Shown one piece after another: positions 1 through 13,800 of a stretch of DNA of 64,000 nt (positions are counted from its first letter, which is position 1; each line of letters begins with the position of its first letter). The position numbers and the translations under genes are program-made. The notes under the pieces were generated by a model. That model did no database searches. It saw nothing but the letters and a program-made list of their open reading frames with translations, and was not told where the DNA came from. Origin of the DNA: Epichloe hybrida (Eukaryota > Ascomycota > Sordariomycetes > Hypocreales > Clavicipitaceae); assembly GCA_019022495.1 (NCBI GenBank), contig JAFEKR010000075.1:1-64000 (forward strand), written 5' to 3'.

Positions 1-1955
1 CTCTATAGCGCTCTAAGGAACTTAGCATAATTTACAGATTAAAGATATACCTCTAGAACCTGCCTATTATTACTAGGCAATGGCATTACTATATTGTGAC
101 TACTAGAAGAAAGCGATCATAAAGGAGCTTTTAAAGCTTCTATCCTTAAACTACTAGGAGAATATACCTAAGGAACTAATTAATCCTAATAAGCATAAGG
201 AAATTATTAACCTTAGCTAGGTTTTTAAATATAAAACTAATAAAAAGGGCATAGTTATAGAGTTTAAGGCTTAAATAGTAGTATAAGGTAATTAATAACC
301 AAAGGATAACCTTAATAACTACGTCGCAACGCTTGCTTCTCGATCTTTACAAATACTACTTATAGTTTATTACGTAAATAATCTTAATACTTAATAATAC
401 GATGTTCGGAATACCTTCCCACACGTAAAACTTAAAGAACCTGTCTTCTATAAGCCCCTAGAGGGTATAAACACGAAAGGTTATCTCTAGAAGATAATTA
501 GAGTATTATATAAGCTATAGGAAGCTCCCTAATAATAGTTTCTTTATTTAAAGATATTCCTTTTAGAGCTTAGCTTTATCTAAGGGAAAGAAGACCTATA
601 TATCTTTATAAAGGATGATTTTATCCTGTTTTTCTATGTAGATAACATTATGGTGCTTTACCCTAACAGATCTGAAGTAGAATTCAAAGAATTATATAAG
701 TAATTAATAAACAGCCTAGACATTAAGGACCAAGGTGAATTAAAGTGGTTCCTAGGCATCGAAATCATTAGAAACCACGAAACTAAAGAGATGTGGTTAT
801 CATAGGAATTATATATTTAAAAGATTGCTTAGAAGTTTATTCCTAACATTATTAATAACGAGTTAAAGAGCTTAATTATAGCTTCTTTCCTAATGGCTAT
901 AATCTACCTAAATAATAACGAAGCTTTAGATAAAGAAATCAGCTACTATAGAGTAATTATAGGCTCTTTAGTGTACCTTTATATTATTAGAAGACCTAAT
1001 ACGGCGTTTATAGCTTTAAAGCTAGCCTCTTTTATAATAAATCTGTTAGCAAAGCACATTAAGCTAGCATAAGGCGCTCTATTGTACGCTTGGAACACAA
1101 AGAAGTTCTGTTTGTAATATTCAGGCGTGGATAGCTTTAATACGTTATTTTCTAGCATAGATGCTTCACTTAGCGACAATCCTAAGACTTAGAAGTTAAT
1201 ATAAGGCTATGTCTTTATTATGTACGGCGCTATAATTAATTAGAAGTCCGGAAGGTAATATCACGTAATAACTTTAAGCATAGAAGCAAAACTCTTTACC
1301 CTAAATTATAGTGCAAAAGAGCGCATTTCTCTTAGTAAGCTACTTTGTAATATTAACGTACGCGTTCTGCCACTCTTAATTATCTAGTGTAATAATAAGT
1401 AAATAATCTAGATCACTAAACATACAGAAGAAAGGCTTTAAACTAGCCTCAAGCACCTTAATATAAATCAGATATAGATTCAAGAGTAGTGTATAATAGG
1501 TAATATTAAGGTAAATTAGATAAAGACCTCCAAGATGCCTGCAGATAGCTTTATAAAGCCTTTATTAGGTTAAATACACAGGGACTTCTACCATAGAATT
1601 AGCATAAGGGAGATTCCTGCCTAATTATAACACCAGAGATTATTCACGATTTCTTCCTATACCTTAGATTATTAGCTTTAATAGTTATCTTAGCTATAGG
1701 GGGTATATTAGGAAGAGCTCCCTAAAGTATTAGATATGTGGGCAAGGGGCGCGCATTAACTAGGATAAGACATCAGTGGAGATAAATATATTAGAAGTAC
1801 CTCCGTAGACTAGTCATTACCATAGCACACTATGTACCCTTCAGGTACAAAAGTCGGCTGCCATCTGCACCTCTGATTGATCAAAAATTGAACACTTTTC
1901 ATCATCTATCTACACCCCTACCTGACATTAAGACCTTTATATACTTACCCCTAAG
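1..1955 (+). mobile_element. Ty1/copia retrotransposon, 3' part, decayed
   Basis: This is the 3' part of a copia-type pol gene cut by the left window edge. Translating the plus strand through the stops gives the reverse transcriptase core FYVDNIMV (about 632-655, normally YVDD), LKWFLGIEI (about 740-766) and an RNase H segment with DASLSDNPKT (about 1157-1190) followed by a GYVF-like stretch. Stops are TAA/TAG where Gln or Trp is expected, as RIP produces. A purine-rich tract at about 1695-1704 followed by TATTAGGA suggests the 3' LTR starts near 1706, but the other LTR is outside the window. The element ends where the CAGAGC end of the hAT-like copy begins. It is not expressed as a protein. 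Confidence 0.85.
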
Positions 1956-2093
1956 CAGAGCATTGCACTACAATGTGTATTGTAGTGTAGTTTTTGTAGT
2001 GTAATGTAGTTACTACACTACAAACTACATTACACTATAAACTACACTAACTATAAGGGGAAAAAAACTACATTACACTACACTATAAATTTG
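1956..2093. repeat. Array-side terminal block of copy A
   Basis: The terminal block consists of TACACTACA / TGTAGTGTA words in both orientations after the CAGAGCATTGCACTACAATG start. Its reverse complement matches 21579-21716 almost base for base over the terminal 70 bp. Direct and inverted copies of GTAGTGTAGT make it able to fold on itself. Confidence 0.85.
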
Positions 2094-2220
2094 TGCACCA
2101 TGACTGTTTAATATAAATGCTAACTTTGGTGACCCAGTAAAATCATGTCTTGGCACTAATATATAGCCAGCACTGTGAAGCACATAATAACCTGTGGCTT
2201 ATAATAAAACTTGTAACATA

Positions 2221-2970
2221 ATAGCTTAAAATAGCTTATAATAGCTTATAATAGCTTATAATAGCTTATAATAGCTTATAATAGCTTATAATGGCTTATA
2301 ATAGCTTATAATAGCTTATAATAGCTTATAATAGCTTATAATAGCTTATAATAGCTTATAATAGCTTATAATAGCTTATAATAGCTTATAATAGCTTATA
2401 ATAGCTTATAATAGCTCATAATAGCTTATAATAGCTCATAATAGCTTATAATAGCTTATAATAGCTTATAATAGCTTATAATAGCTTATAATAGCTTATA
2501 ATAGCTTATAATAGCTTATAATAGCTTATAATAGCTTAAAATAGCTTATAATAGCTTATAATAGCTTATAATAGCTTAAAATAGCTTATAATAGCTTATA
2601 ATAGCTTTTAATAGCTTATAATAGCTTATAATAGCTTATAGTAGCTTATAATAGCTTATAGTAGCTTAAAATAGCTTATAATAGCTTAAAATAGCTTATA
2701 ATAGCTTATAATAGCTTATAGTAGCTTATAATAGCTTAAAATAGCTTATAATAGCTTATAATAGCTTATAATAGCTTATAATAGCTTATAATAGCTTAAA
2801 ATAGCTTAAAATAGCTTATAATAGCTTATAATAGCTTATAATAGCTTATAATAGCTTATAATAGCTTATAGTAGCTTATAATAGCTTATAATAGCTTAAA
2901 ATAGCTTATAATAGCTTATAGTAGCTTATAATAGCTTATAATAGCTTAAAATAGCTTAAAATAGCTTATA
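2221..2970. repeat. 10-bp tandem array (75 units of ATAGCTTATA)
   Basis: There are 75 consecutive units of exactly 10 bp, differing only by substitutions (ATAGCTTAAA, GTAGCTTATA, ATAGCTCATA variants) and without a single insertion or deletion over 750 bp. It lies just inside the left end of hAT-like copy A. The same unit in reverse orientation forms the arrays at 21041-21500 and 30741-30970. Confidence 0.97.
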
Positions 2971-3076
2971 TATATTTTACTTATATTACTTATATAACTT
3001 ATATAACTTAAAATATTATTAGTGTTAAAGTTTAATTAAAAATAAATAAGTAATAATTTAATAAAATATAAGTATA

Positions 3077-3384
3077 TGTTAGAACAAAGGTGATATCAAT
3101 CGCGCGTCGCAGCCGCAATTACCTAGCAGAAGCTCAGGCCGCGCGCGGACCATACACGTGACCTATAACCTAGCACGTTAATTGGCTAGGAAATGTGGGG
3201 ATATAAACACGTAACCCCTTTTCCCTTTATATATTATAACTTCTAGCTTTTTACCTCTCTTTTAAACAACTTAATTAATTATAATAACAGATAACGCAGC
3301 CTAGAATAAATAATTAATAATAATACTATTCTTTAGGCTTATAACTGTATTACACATTGAATTTAATACCTTATGAATCTAACA
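3077..3384 (+). repeat. Copia-A 5' LTR
   Basis: The 308-bp LTR begins TGTTAGAACAAAGG and ends GAATCTAACA. The first half is nearly unmutated and keeps the CpG-rich run around 3138-3150. The second half is RIP-mutated relative to the 3' LTR. The leader after it, ACTAATTAGTAGTTACC, resembles the leaders of Copia-B and Copia-C. Confidence 0.95.
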
Positions 3385-6300
3385 CTAATTAGTAGTTACC
3401 TTTATAGATAACCACGCAGTCTTTGAACACTATAGATTAGCAAGGTTAATTAGAAGAGGTAGCTTATCTAATAATAACTTGCCTTATGAAATAGGAGGGC
3501 TATGTTTAATAATAAGTTATGCTAATAGAAAGGTATAATATAGCTCTTTTCTTACTTTAGTATTAATATCTATATCTATATAGACTCTAAAATAATAAAG
3601 AAAGGTTTAATGCTAGTAGCTAAGCTATCCCCTTATCTTTCTTTATTATGCGTTCTATTACATATTTAAAGTTAACTGCCTTGCCTTGTGATCCTTTATA
3701 TCCGAAATATATTATATAATTATAGTTATACCCCTTTTTCTTCTTATATTATAAGATTTGCCTCCCTTAATTAATTAGAATATTAGATGCAGCTAAACTA
3801 TCTAGGACCTCTAGTTAATTTAGAGTTTCTAGTAAGACTAATAGCTATAATGATGCTATGGAAGGCGTTAAAATAGGAGATAATAATAAATACCCTAATA
3901 AAGGAAAAACCCCTATTTACACTAACCTATATCCCTATATCTTTATAAGGCTTTAATAATATATTATAGAAGAACTACTTTAATAAATAGGAAGTTCTAA
4001 ACATAAGGAAATAAAAACACCTAAGGAAATTAGTCTCTATATCCTTATAAAAACTAAATAATATAAGGAGTGAGGGTTATTTAAAAGAACACTATTCTTT
4101 AAATTTAGTAATAACTTCTATAGATAGTTAAGGGATAAGTTCGTAGAAGGGAGAGACCTTTTATGGGCCAGACTTCATTCTCTCTTTATACACAACATAA
4201 TAAAAGTAGTAAACTAAGAAGAATTTAGATTTTAGACTTTTAAAGAAATTAAAGAGGCTAGGAAGAAGTATATAGGCTTCTAAAAGAACCTATAGAATAA
4301 AGAGTTTTTCCGTAATTTACTAGATAATAGTAATATTAGAACTAGGTAACCTACCCTATTACCCTGTTTGTTAGTATAATTACTATTAAAAGGATTAATA
4401 AGCTAGACTCCCCTAGGAAGACTAAGTTAATCCCCTCTAGGAAGGCCTAGTTAATCTCCCCTAGGAAGGTTAATTAACCTAGAGTTAAGACCGCCTAAGG
4501 ATGCTATTTATAAGTATTTATAGGTAACTCCCCTGCCTATACCTTTACTAGAGGTAAGTTAGTAGTATTACCCTATTAACACTGCTAATAATGCCCCTAA
4601 GTAGGAGAGTTACTAATAGAGGTAACCTATGCTATCTAGGGCTAATAGTGCCCTTATTAGTATAGCTTAAAGAGCTATAATTTCTCCTTCCTAATATAAG
4701 GAAGAGAAGGATTAGAGGGAATAATAAGCCCTAAGGGTGCTACCTATAAAGCTGCCCTCTTACTTCCTAAAGACCTTACTACCCCTTCTATGGATATAAA
4801 GGGAAACACCTAGAGGACCCCTATAGACCTAGAGACCTTTACTAAAGTAAATTATTAACCTATCTAAGGTATACCCTAAAGAATAACTCTATAGCGCTAA
4901 TAACTATAATATCCTTAAATTAAAGCTTTAAATATTTTATAAAAAGTATAAGTTACTTAATATCTAGCCTAAATAAGCTAGTTATGCTTTTAAGGTTATA
5001 CTTAAAGGTAAAGCACTATAATACTATATAGACTACCTCTCTAAACCTAGATAACTATAAGATCTCCTTATGCTTATTAGCTATATAAGAGAATAATTTA
5101 AAACTAAGGATATATAGTAAAGATATTTGCTAAAGTAAAATAATACTTCCCTATAAGGAATAGTAAATAATAACCTAACTAAGTTAATAATTAAATACTT
5201 TAATAAACTTATAGAAAGACTAGCTATCTTATAATAAGTAATACCTAAAGTAAGCTAAACTAAAAGGGCACTCTAGAATTAACTTATTAGAGCTTATTAT
5301 AGTATTCTAGAGTGTAAAGGAGTAATTATAGATTTACTAGATAGACTATAAGAGTTCTATAAATAGATTAGAATAACCCTTTATCTTATTAAGGAAGAGA
5401 AGAAAAACTATTAATAGTTTCTAACTAAAGCTATAACCCTAGAGTAATTCTAGACTAACTAAAGATATAATAGGAATAGAAAAAAGACCTAATACCCCTT
5501 AAAACTATAAGAAAGAGAAGGTACTTCTTATATAAAGAAGTGCTATATATATAGTAAGGAAGGATGCTAGTTATCTAAGCACCCTAAAGAGGACTATAAG
5601 AAGGCATTTTAACGCTTTAAGAACCACTACCTTACGAATCTAGCTAATAACTTATATTATTTATTTCTTACTTAGTATAAAGGAGAATATAAGTCCTAAC
5701 CCCTTATTAATAATAAAATCGCTTAGTATATGAAAAGCATTGGATTTAATAACGGCCTTAATAATATAGATAGGCTAGTACCTATAAGCTTCTTTACTTA
5801 CAGAACCTAGATTAATAGCGAAAGAACGGTTTAATTCCTAATAAGGTAAGTAGCTTATTATAGTCTAAGTAAAGAAGACCCCTTTTAGTAAGAACTTATA
5901 AATAAAGCCCTAGTAATGTTTATATTAGAAGATTACTATTCCTATATGACATTCTAAGGGATTATACCTGACATAGGAGCCGTAAAGTTCTTTATAGTAG
6001 GGCACCCTTAATTTCTTGCTTTATAACATTAGATGCTTATATTGTAGCTTAATAAATTAACAAAGAAGAAGGTATTAGTTAGATTTAGCGCGGGAGACCT
6101 AATTATTACGCTTAGAGTAGCTAATATGCCTACTCCCTTTAGAAATATTCTCTTTTAGGTTATCCCTACAAACACTCTATTTCTTTTATCCCTTAATAAT
6201 ATAGACTATCTAAAGATTAATTTTAATATCTCTAAGAACACGCTATAATAAGGAAATATTAAAGTCCCTATTATATGTAAATAGGGCTACGCCTAGATGC

Positions 6301-9300
6301 TTCTTATATAGAAAGAAGAAGTAGTTACTTAGAGCTACCTTATAGAAGGCAAGCTATAGTGATTATATTGCTACTTTAGATATCTATTAATCTAATGTTT
6401 ACACGAGGTTCTTTGTAAATTAGGGTATAATATTAATATTAAAGCTATTAGGGAGCTAATAAGAATCTACTACTAATGCTAAATACATATAGATAGCCCT
6501 AATTACTTTAAGTTTACCCTTAAGGATAAGTATAGCTTTAATTATAAAGTAATGTTGGCTGTAGCATTTTATCTCATTGAGGGAATTCATGTATATCTAT
6601 AAAACTTAACCTGAGCCTCTAAATATACTGGGTGGTAACTACTAGACTAGAACTTATTATTAGACAAGACAGACTAAATGATTTAAATAATTCGTAGCTT
6701 TAATATTAATTTTGATTAAGGAAGTCCCTATTAAGGTATACTATAGCATAGGGAAGGTTAAAAGGTATTATAGGCTACTCTAAAAAGCCTATAATATAAT
6801 TAGATATAAATACCTTATAACGCTAGAACCTGTTACCCTTTAAATAGCAATTAAGGCCCTGAATAACACTATAGGCCTTAATAGCCTTATCCTAACCCTC
6901 CTTATCTTTAGAGCCTACCTATAAATAATAAATAAGTCCCTACTATTACCTAATATCACATAGCGTGTGATTATAGTATAGAAGGCTACTAAAGAGATTA
7001 AGAGACTCTACGCTATCTAGAAGGTTAATAAGGCCCTTACTAAACGTAATAGCCTAGATACCTTAAAGACCCTTAGTCTACCACTTAGATTAAAGGTTAA
7101 GGTCTAGCAAGAAAGTAAGGGATAGGCAGGTCTATATAAGCTACTAGTAATTACTAGAGAAAGCTATACACTTAATATATCTAGAGGCCTAAAGACCTTT
7201 AAGTTAATATCTATTAAGCCTTACTATAATAATCCTAGTATAAAGAAGACAGCGAAGCCTAGTAAAGAGAAAGGAGAAAAAGGGTAAGAGGCCTATAATA
7301 AGAATACAGTGCTACTAATACCACTAAAGCAAGGATGCGAAAGGCTATAGAAGAACCCTCTAGTAATGCCTTAAGGTGCTAATACCTTCCTATTAGTGAA
7401 AAAACATAGTAACCTAGCTTTTATAATTAAGCTATATAAGAAAGGAATTATTAAGACCCTAAGCAAACTGTTTAAGCTATTAATAAAAGCGGAGATTAAC
7501 GCTTTAATTAAGTAAGGTATATTTAAATTCATTATATTTAACAAGGAAGAACATAGTGGGATTTGAATCTTTAATTCCCGAATTATTAATAAGATTAAAG
7601 GTAAGATAACGGAACCCTACGAAAAGTCACGCCTTATAATCTAAGGGTGTGAGGATGAAGGGAAATAAGCTATTCTCACACAGGCCTTAACGATTTAACG
7701 CGCAAGCTAATATCTTATCCTTGCGATAGCCCCGTTAGTAAGATTAAGGAAATTCCTTATCTGGCTAAGAGATATCTATTAGGCTTATATACAGGCCTAT
7801 ACATTACTAGAGTGGCTAATCCTAGCGCGCTTGCTAATTTAGATACGGCATCTTTACTTACCTAGTATAATCTTAAGGGTTATAAAACCCCTCTATAGGC
7901 TTGTAAAGGTAGGAATATACTAGTGGGTTATGTATTATAAGTATTATAGAGAGAACCTCTAGATAGAAACCTCTATATATAATCCCTACCTACTTGTAAC
8001 TACAAAGGAAAGCCCTAACTTTACTTGCGTTAGTATATAGACTAATGACACGATTAGCCTCTTAGATAAGAAGTTCTCCGAGAAGGAAGAGACCTAGCTT
8101 ACTATAGTAGGCTTTAATATAAAGCTAAAGTAATTCCTAACTTAGGACTACTCTCTTATGTTTAATAGTAGTATTATCTTACTAGAGAATAATACTATTA
8201 AGATCTAGTAAAAAGGGTAGAGTAATAAGTTAGAGTTAGTTCTAATAACTGACTTAAAGCGTAAATACGTTAAGCAAAGGGCCTAAGGCGCTTATATTAC
8301 CTTAATTTGCTAACTAGAGGCTTGCTTTAACCTATTTGTTGCTATATAACACTAGGAGCTAACCCTAGAGGACGTGAAAGCCCTTAATTACTACCTAAAG
8401 TAGTAGATAAATTACCTGGAGAGAGGTCTAATGTTTATCCTAATTAACCTTAAGAAGATAAAGCTCTTTACCTTTATAGATAGATCCTTTACTAATAACT
8501 AGGACCTATTCTTATAACTAGGATATATACTTATCCTAGTAAACGAAGACTATACTAATAGCAAGTTTATAATTAAAGGTAATATTATATACTTTAGCTT
8601 AATAAAGAGTAAGAGAGTTATGTAAAGTATACTTGCCTTAGAAGTCTATAGTATGGTAGCTAGTGTTAATATAGCTTACATAATTATAACTACCCTAAAC
8701 TTAGTTACTAACTAACTAAAGCTCCTAAAGATCCTAGTTATTACATATATAGATTTATACTCCTTATATAAGTGCCTTATTAAGCTTAGTATAATAAAGG
8801 AGAAACGCCTAATAATTAATATCATAGCCCTTTAATAGTTATATAAATACTAAGAACTCTATGAGATCTAATAGATTAATAGAGAGGATAACCTAGCTAA
8901 TGCCTTTATAAAGGTATTACCTAATAAGGCCCTTAAGAGCTTTATCTTAACTAACTAGATAACTATCTAGATAGAGGGATAGGTTACCTACACGTAATAT
9001 ATGTATAGTAAGAGAAAAAGGTAATTCTCTAGGAGGATAGCCACAGGGATAGGATAATAATACGCAGGGGATCTATGCCCTTGTAGTTAATATCCCTAGC
9101 AGCTATAACCACGCTAGCCTACTAGGCCCTCCTAGTGGACTATAGAAATTAATAGTGGTGTGTAGGAGGATAAAGGTATTGCTAAGGAGAAGGAAGACAT
9201 TATATACGCGCTAAGGTGTAGTATATATATTATTTTAAGAAAAAGAAGGAATTCGGAAGGACTTACTTATCCTTATATAGGCTTATAAGCTAAGCGAGAT

Positions 9301-9456
9301 TGTTATTTCCCTTTTATTAGCAACTATATGCCTAGACAAGCTATAAGTTCTTTTCCTTACATCCCCTATTAATTATATTCTTAATCTATCTTTCTTTTTC
9401 TATTTCTGTGATTAATATTACGTGTTAATAATCATATTAAAAGAGAGAAGTTCTAG

Positions 9457-9764
9457 TGTTAGAATAAAGGTGATATTAATTACGCGTTATAGCTGTAATT
9501 ACCTGGCAGAAGCTTGGGCCGCGCGCGGACCCCACACGTGACCTATAACCTAGCACGTTAATTAGCTAGGAAATATGGGGATATAAACGCGTAACCCCTG
9601 TTCCCTTTATGTATTATAACTTCTAGCTTTTTACCTCTCTTTTAAACAACTTAATTAATCATAATAACAGACAACGTAGCCTAGAATAGATAATCAATGA
9701 CGATACTATTCTTCGGGCTTACGACTGTATTACACATTGAATTCAATACCTTGTGAATCTAACA
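9457..9764 (+). repeat. Copia-A 3' LTR
   Basis: This 308-bp LTR is the partner of 3077-3384. Here the first (inner) half carries most of the C-to-T/G-to-A changes and the second (outer) half is the better preserved one. Confidence 0.95.
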
Positions 9765-9769
9765 GTATA

Positions 9770-10578
9770 AGTATAAATAAGTAAATTACTATAAAAAAAG
9801 CTAAACTCTATAATTATTTAGTATTTTAAAGTTTTTTTAAATATTAATAAAATAAAATTACTTTCTTTTTTATGTTTTTTAATATTATAAATTTATAATA
9901 ATACTAATTATAATAATTATAGTATATAAAATAAAAGTAAATCCTAGTATTATATTTAAAAGTTAGTTAAAATAATTATAAGAAAGCTTATAAAAGTTAT
10001 TATTATATATAAAATAAAAGTAAATTCTAGTATTATATTAAAAATAAATTTAAGTAATTATAATAAAGCTTATTAAAGTAATTATAGTATATAAAGTATA
10101 TAAAGTAAAAGTAAGTCCTAGTATTCTATTTAAGAATAAGTTTAACTAAGTATAATAAAGCTTATTATAGTTATTATAGTTATTAAAGTAATTATAGTAT
10201 ATAAAATAAAAGTAAGTCCTAGTATTATTACTAAAATTAAGTTTAAATTATTTTAATAGCTTTTTTTTGTTATATAGCCTAGTTTTTAAATAATACTATT
10301 AGTTTTACATAAATACTTTATAAATATTACTATCTTTTATTCTTTCTTTATATATTATAGTAAGGAGATATATAAAGCTACTATATATAACTTCTTAAAG
10401 CTTATAAATTATAAAGCTAAAGGTAATATATAATTTATTTAAATAGTAAATAAATAGTTTAAGCTTTTTTTAAGTTTTTATCTTATTTATAATAATATAT
10501 AAGTACTAATTATATATATTATTAACTTCTAGTTATTTATAGTAAGTTTCTAATTAATTTCATTATATTAGTTTAAGG
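9770..10578. repeat. hAT-like copy A interior with degenerate tandem repeats
   Basis: This AT-rich native interior of copy A lies between two nested retrotransposons. About 9900-10250 contains four copies of a unit of roughly 90-120 bp, each marked by a TATAAAATAAAAGTAA-like word followed by CCTAGTATT. No reading frame is seen. Confidence 0.6.
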
Positions 10579-10583
10579 TATTA

Positions 10584-10839
10584 TGTTGGTTGCACCAAGG
10601 TCCTGCGCAGGTAATAAATCCCGTATGATTGAAGTCGATGATAGTTAGTTAGATAGCTAGGAAAGAGAGAGAAGAGAGGGAAAGTCTAGATGCTAGAAAA
10701 GTAGGTGAAATCCGTATATGGGGCATAAAAGGGGGTGGCGAATTAATGCAGCCAATCATATCGCGTGCATCGCGCCAGACCTATAATTAGTCTAGTCTTT
10801 GGCTATGATTAAACTAATGAAGATCCAAAGGAATTAACA
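10584..10839 (-). repeat. Copia-B1 left (3') LTR
   Basis: The 256-bp LTR starts TGTTGGTTGCACC and ends AATTAACA. Its outer, left part is well preserved and its inner part is mutated. Confidence 0.93.
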
Positions 10840-13800
10840 CTAGTAATCTCTCTTTTTCCTTTATAGCTAAAGAGCTTAAAAACATAATAAAAAATTAGAT
10901 TAAAGGAAAGTATATACTAGTGAATCCCTTAATAGGAATCCGCTATCCTAATTAGCTATCGCGGCATTAGTTAATTGAATTAATTTATTATTCCTTGCCT
11001 AAGCTCCTGTTTCCTAACATCACGAGTCTTTTTACCTATCCTTTAACACGAATTATTAATTTATTTAAATTAATTAAAGAGGAAAGTAATAAATTTAGCA
11101 ATGATTTGGTTATCATATCTGCCGGATTATTATTGCTATTAATTCACCTGACTTCGTAGATCTTGTGCCTTTTGTATGATTAATAAAGAGCTATAATATT
11201 AATTATTAGTCTCTTCTTCTTTATGGTTCCTAGCTTTATAAGATATTTATATAATAAAAAAGAATTAGTACAGAGAATCATAGGAATTCAAGGCATCTTT
11301 AATCAATCCGTGATCTAATATAGAGTTATGGAAATTGCGTAAGCAATATCTACGCCTTAAACTATACTATATAACTTAGAGGTAAGCGCGCTATAAGTAA
11401 CTCTCTTGCTCTTTATTAAGCTATATATAATAATATTACCTTTCACAATAAAGGTGTTATTATCTTGTATTATCTCGTTGCTAATCACAATCACGTATCC
11501 GATCTATGAGCTTAAATCCTTATTATTAGCGAGCGATCTATTTACGAATATAAAGAGCTTTGCCTCCTTAAGGACTAAAGGAATATATTATAGTCCGCGC
11601 TATTAATTCTTAATCTACTATTTAAGGCATTTGTTAAGACATGCAATATCTTCTATAAAGGGCTCTTGGTGTTAAGCTGTAATTAAAAGGTTATATAAAG
11701 CCTCTAGTTAACATATAGTTATAATGTAGCTTCCTTACGCTTATTACTCTATGTAATCTTGCTTTACTATTAAGGATTAAGGATTAACTTCCTTAATCTT
11801 CTAACTCTAATCTTTCTAGGTTAAGATTAGCAAATTATTAGTGTTTTAGGTTAAGATATAGCTATTAAAGATAAGGGGGTTCTTAGCGGTTAATTATTGC
11901 TTTTCTTTAGCTATAAAATTAGCCTTCTAGAGCTCTTTCTCTTCTTTTTAGAAGAAGTTATTATTGCTTAGGCCTAATGTATTATTGGTTTGCATTCTAA
12001 TAATACTAAAGAGGTTCTTATTATTCGGAGCTATGATTAATAAGCAGGGATTATAGGTTAAAGTTATTATATTAAGGTTATCCCTATGGTGACAAAAGTA
12101 TATTGCCTACTAGTGGGTTCTAGCCTTTGCGATCCCGTAAAGAGGTCTGATTAATTTAATTATAGTCCCTTCTAGAAAGAGATATATAATTTGCTTTAGT
12201 AGTCTTATGATAATTAGCCTTATTAGCATTATATGTGATTAAGTGTAGGCTTGCGTAATATTGCGAATCTAAAGGTAAATACCTTTTCTTTTTAATAATA
12301 GAGCGATAGCTACAATAAGGCGTTAGCTTGCTTGTTATATTATTAGCAATCATGTTAGGATGAATTCCTTTCCTTTATTATTATAGCCTTATATAATAAG
12401 ACGAGATTTCTTGTACGGCAAGTCCGTTCCTTTGCCTTTAATCTCTCTAACTATATAAGAATTGAAGATTCTATAACCTCTATGCTTCGCTAGGTTAAAC
12501 TTAATAAATTTGAATATATTATAAGCTTACAAAGCATTAATCTTAGCTTAATTAGACTACTTAAAGGGTTTTCCTAAGGTTATAATCCTTCCTTCTTAGC
12601 GGAGCTAAAGGGCAAGGTTCTAATTAGCTTCTTCCTTTACTATAAGGAATGCTATACTTAGCATCCCTCTGGTTATAACCTCTTAAATAAAGGCCTCCTC
12701 TTAATCTTTATTTATAAGTATATAAAGCTAAACTAGGCTAATGTTTTTCTTAGGGCTATAAGGTTTTCTTTTCCTTACTTTTATTCCTTTAGGGCATAGT
12801 AATAAGTCTTTAACTTAATAGCTTCCCCTCAGGGCCTTTTAGGCTTTATAAGCCTCTTTATTAGACTCTCCTACACTTATAAATTATACTATAAGGGCCT
12901 TTCTTAGTCTCCCTTGCTTTCTCTTAGCTAGTGCCTATAGCTCTTCGCTATCTTCTATTAGAGAATCTCTTTTATTAGTAGTAGTTAGTTATATAGCTCC
13001 TTCTTCCTCTATATTACTTAGCTATTATTCTAGCGGATTATAGGGCTTTATCTCCTACTACTCTAGCCCTTCTATAGTATATAGGTCTTTATAATAGGGC
13101 TTCACTACTATAAAGCGGAACTTCACTAGGCTATAGGGTATATTAACTATATAGGTCTCTCTATTAGTAGTAAGTAGCTTGTAAGGGCCATGCTAGCTAC
13201 CCTTCTCTCTCTATATATATATATTAGCCTGTAAGGGTAGCTAATATATAAGTGCTATATTAGGGCTATTCTAGGCTTTAAGAGTATTATAGACTTACTA
13301 TAAAGCTAGATAGTAGTAGACTTTATTAGTAGCTTTGCAAATTACTTTAGTATATTAAATAATAGAGATGCTTAGTGGTAACTTATCTATTATTTACAGG
13401 TAGCCTCCAAAGACTAGCAGGGTTAGGATAATACTATTTAGGCCTATAGAGTTATTAATCGCTTTAATAGCTATTTAAAGGCATTACTCTAGCGTAAGTT
13501 CCATCCTAATTAAGTCTATGATAATGTTATAAGCTTAGCGTAAAGGTCTATAATATCTCTTAACCTTTCTAATGCTATTATAGGCTTTAATTAGCATCTT
13601 ATTAGTCTTAATTGTTATTAGTTAAGCATAGTGTTTAAACTTAGCGGAAGCGAAGTTATTACTAGTGTTATATATGATCCATTCTAGAGGTCTGAGATAA
13701 GTGTTAATCTAATATTCGCGGATTACGTCCTAGATGTCTTAAGCCTTTTACCTCTTTAGATTAAGGAATTAGGCTACCTAAAACAAGGTTAATAAATTAA

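Larger units (their letters stand above)
3077..9764 (+). mobile_element. Copia-A: full-length Ty1/copia retrotransposon, decayed
   Basis: This is a complete copia element: two 308-bp LTRs and a 5-bp target duplication GTATA (3072-3076 and 9765-9769). Order on the plus strand: gag with a zinc knuckle near 5541 (CYIYSKEGC, then H); protease/integrase near 5940-6620 (GIIPDIGAVKFF, FKFTLKDKYSFNY); reverse transcriptase near 7500-8000 (EPYEKSRLII); RNase H near 8640-8950 (YSMVASVNIAYIIITTLN, EKRLIINIIAL). A purine tract just before 9457 serves as polypurine tract. Many TAG/TAA stops lie at Trp/Gln positions. It is inserted in the interior of hAT-like copy A. The gag-PR-INT-RT-RH order is that of Pseudoviridae; no functional protein can be made. 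Confidence 0.95.

Noticed and set aside
979..1179. Small minus-strand ORF
   Set aside because: It lies antisense to the copia RNase H region, which reads on the plus strand.
2221..2970. CRISPR-like or telomeric/centromeric array
   Set aside because: Units are contiguous with no spacers, the unit is not telomere-like, and the three arrays sit at one end of the transposon copies rather than in a separate satellite domain.
11406..11606. Small plus-strand ORF of 66 codons (and its counterpart at 23781-23981)
   Set aside because: It is antisense to the RNase H domain of the Copia-B elements, where the minus strand gives clear family motifs.
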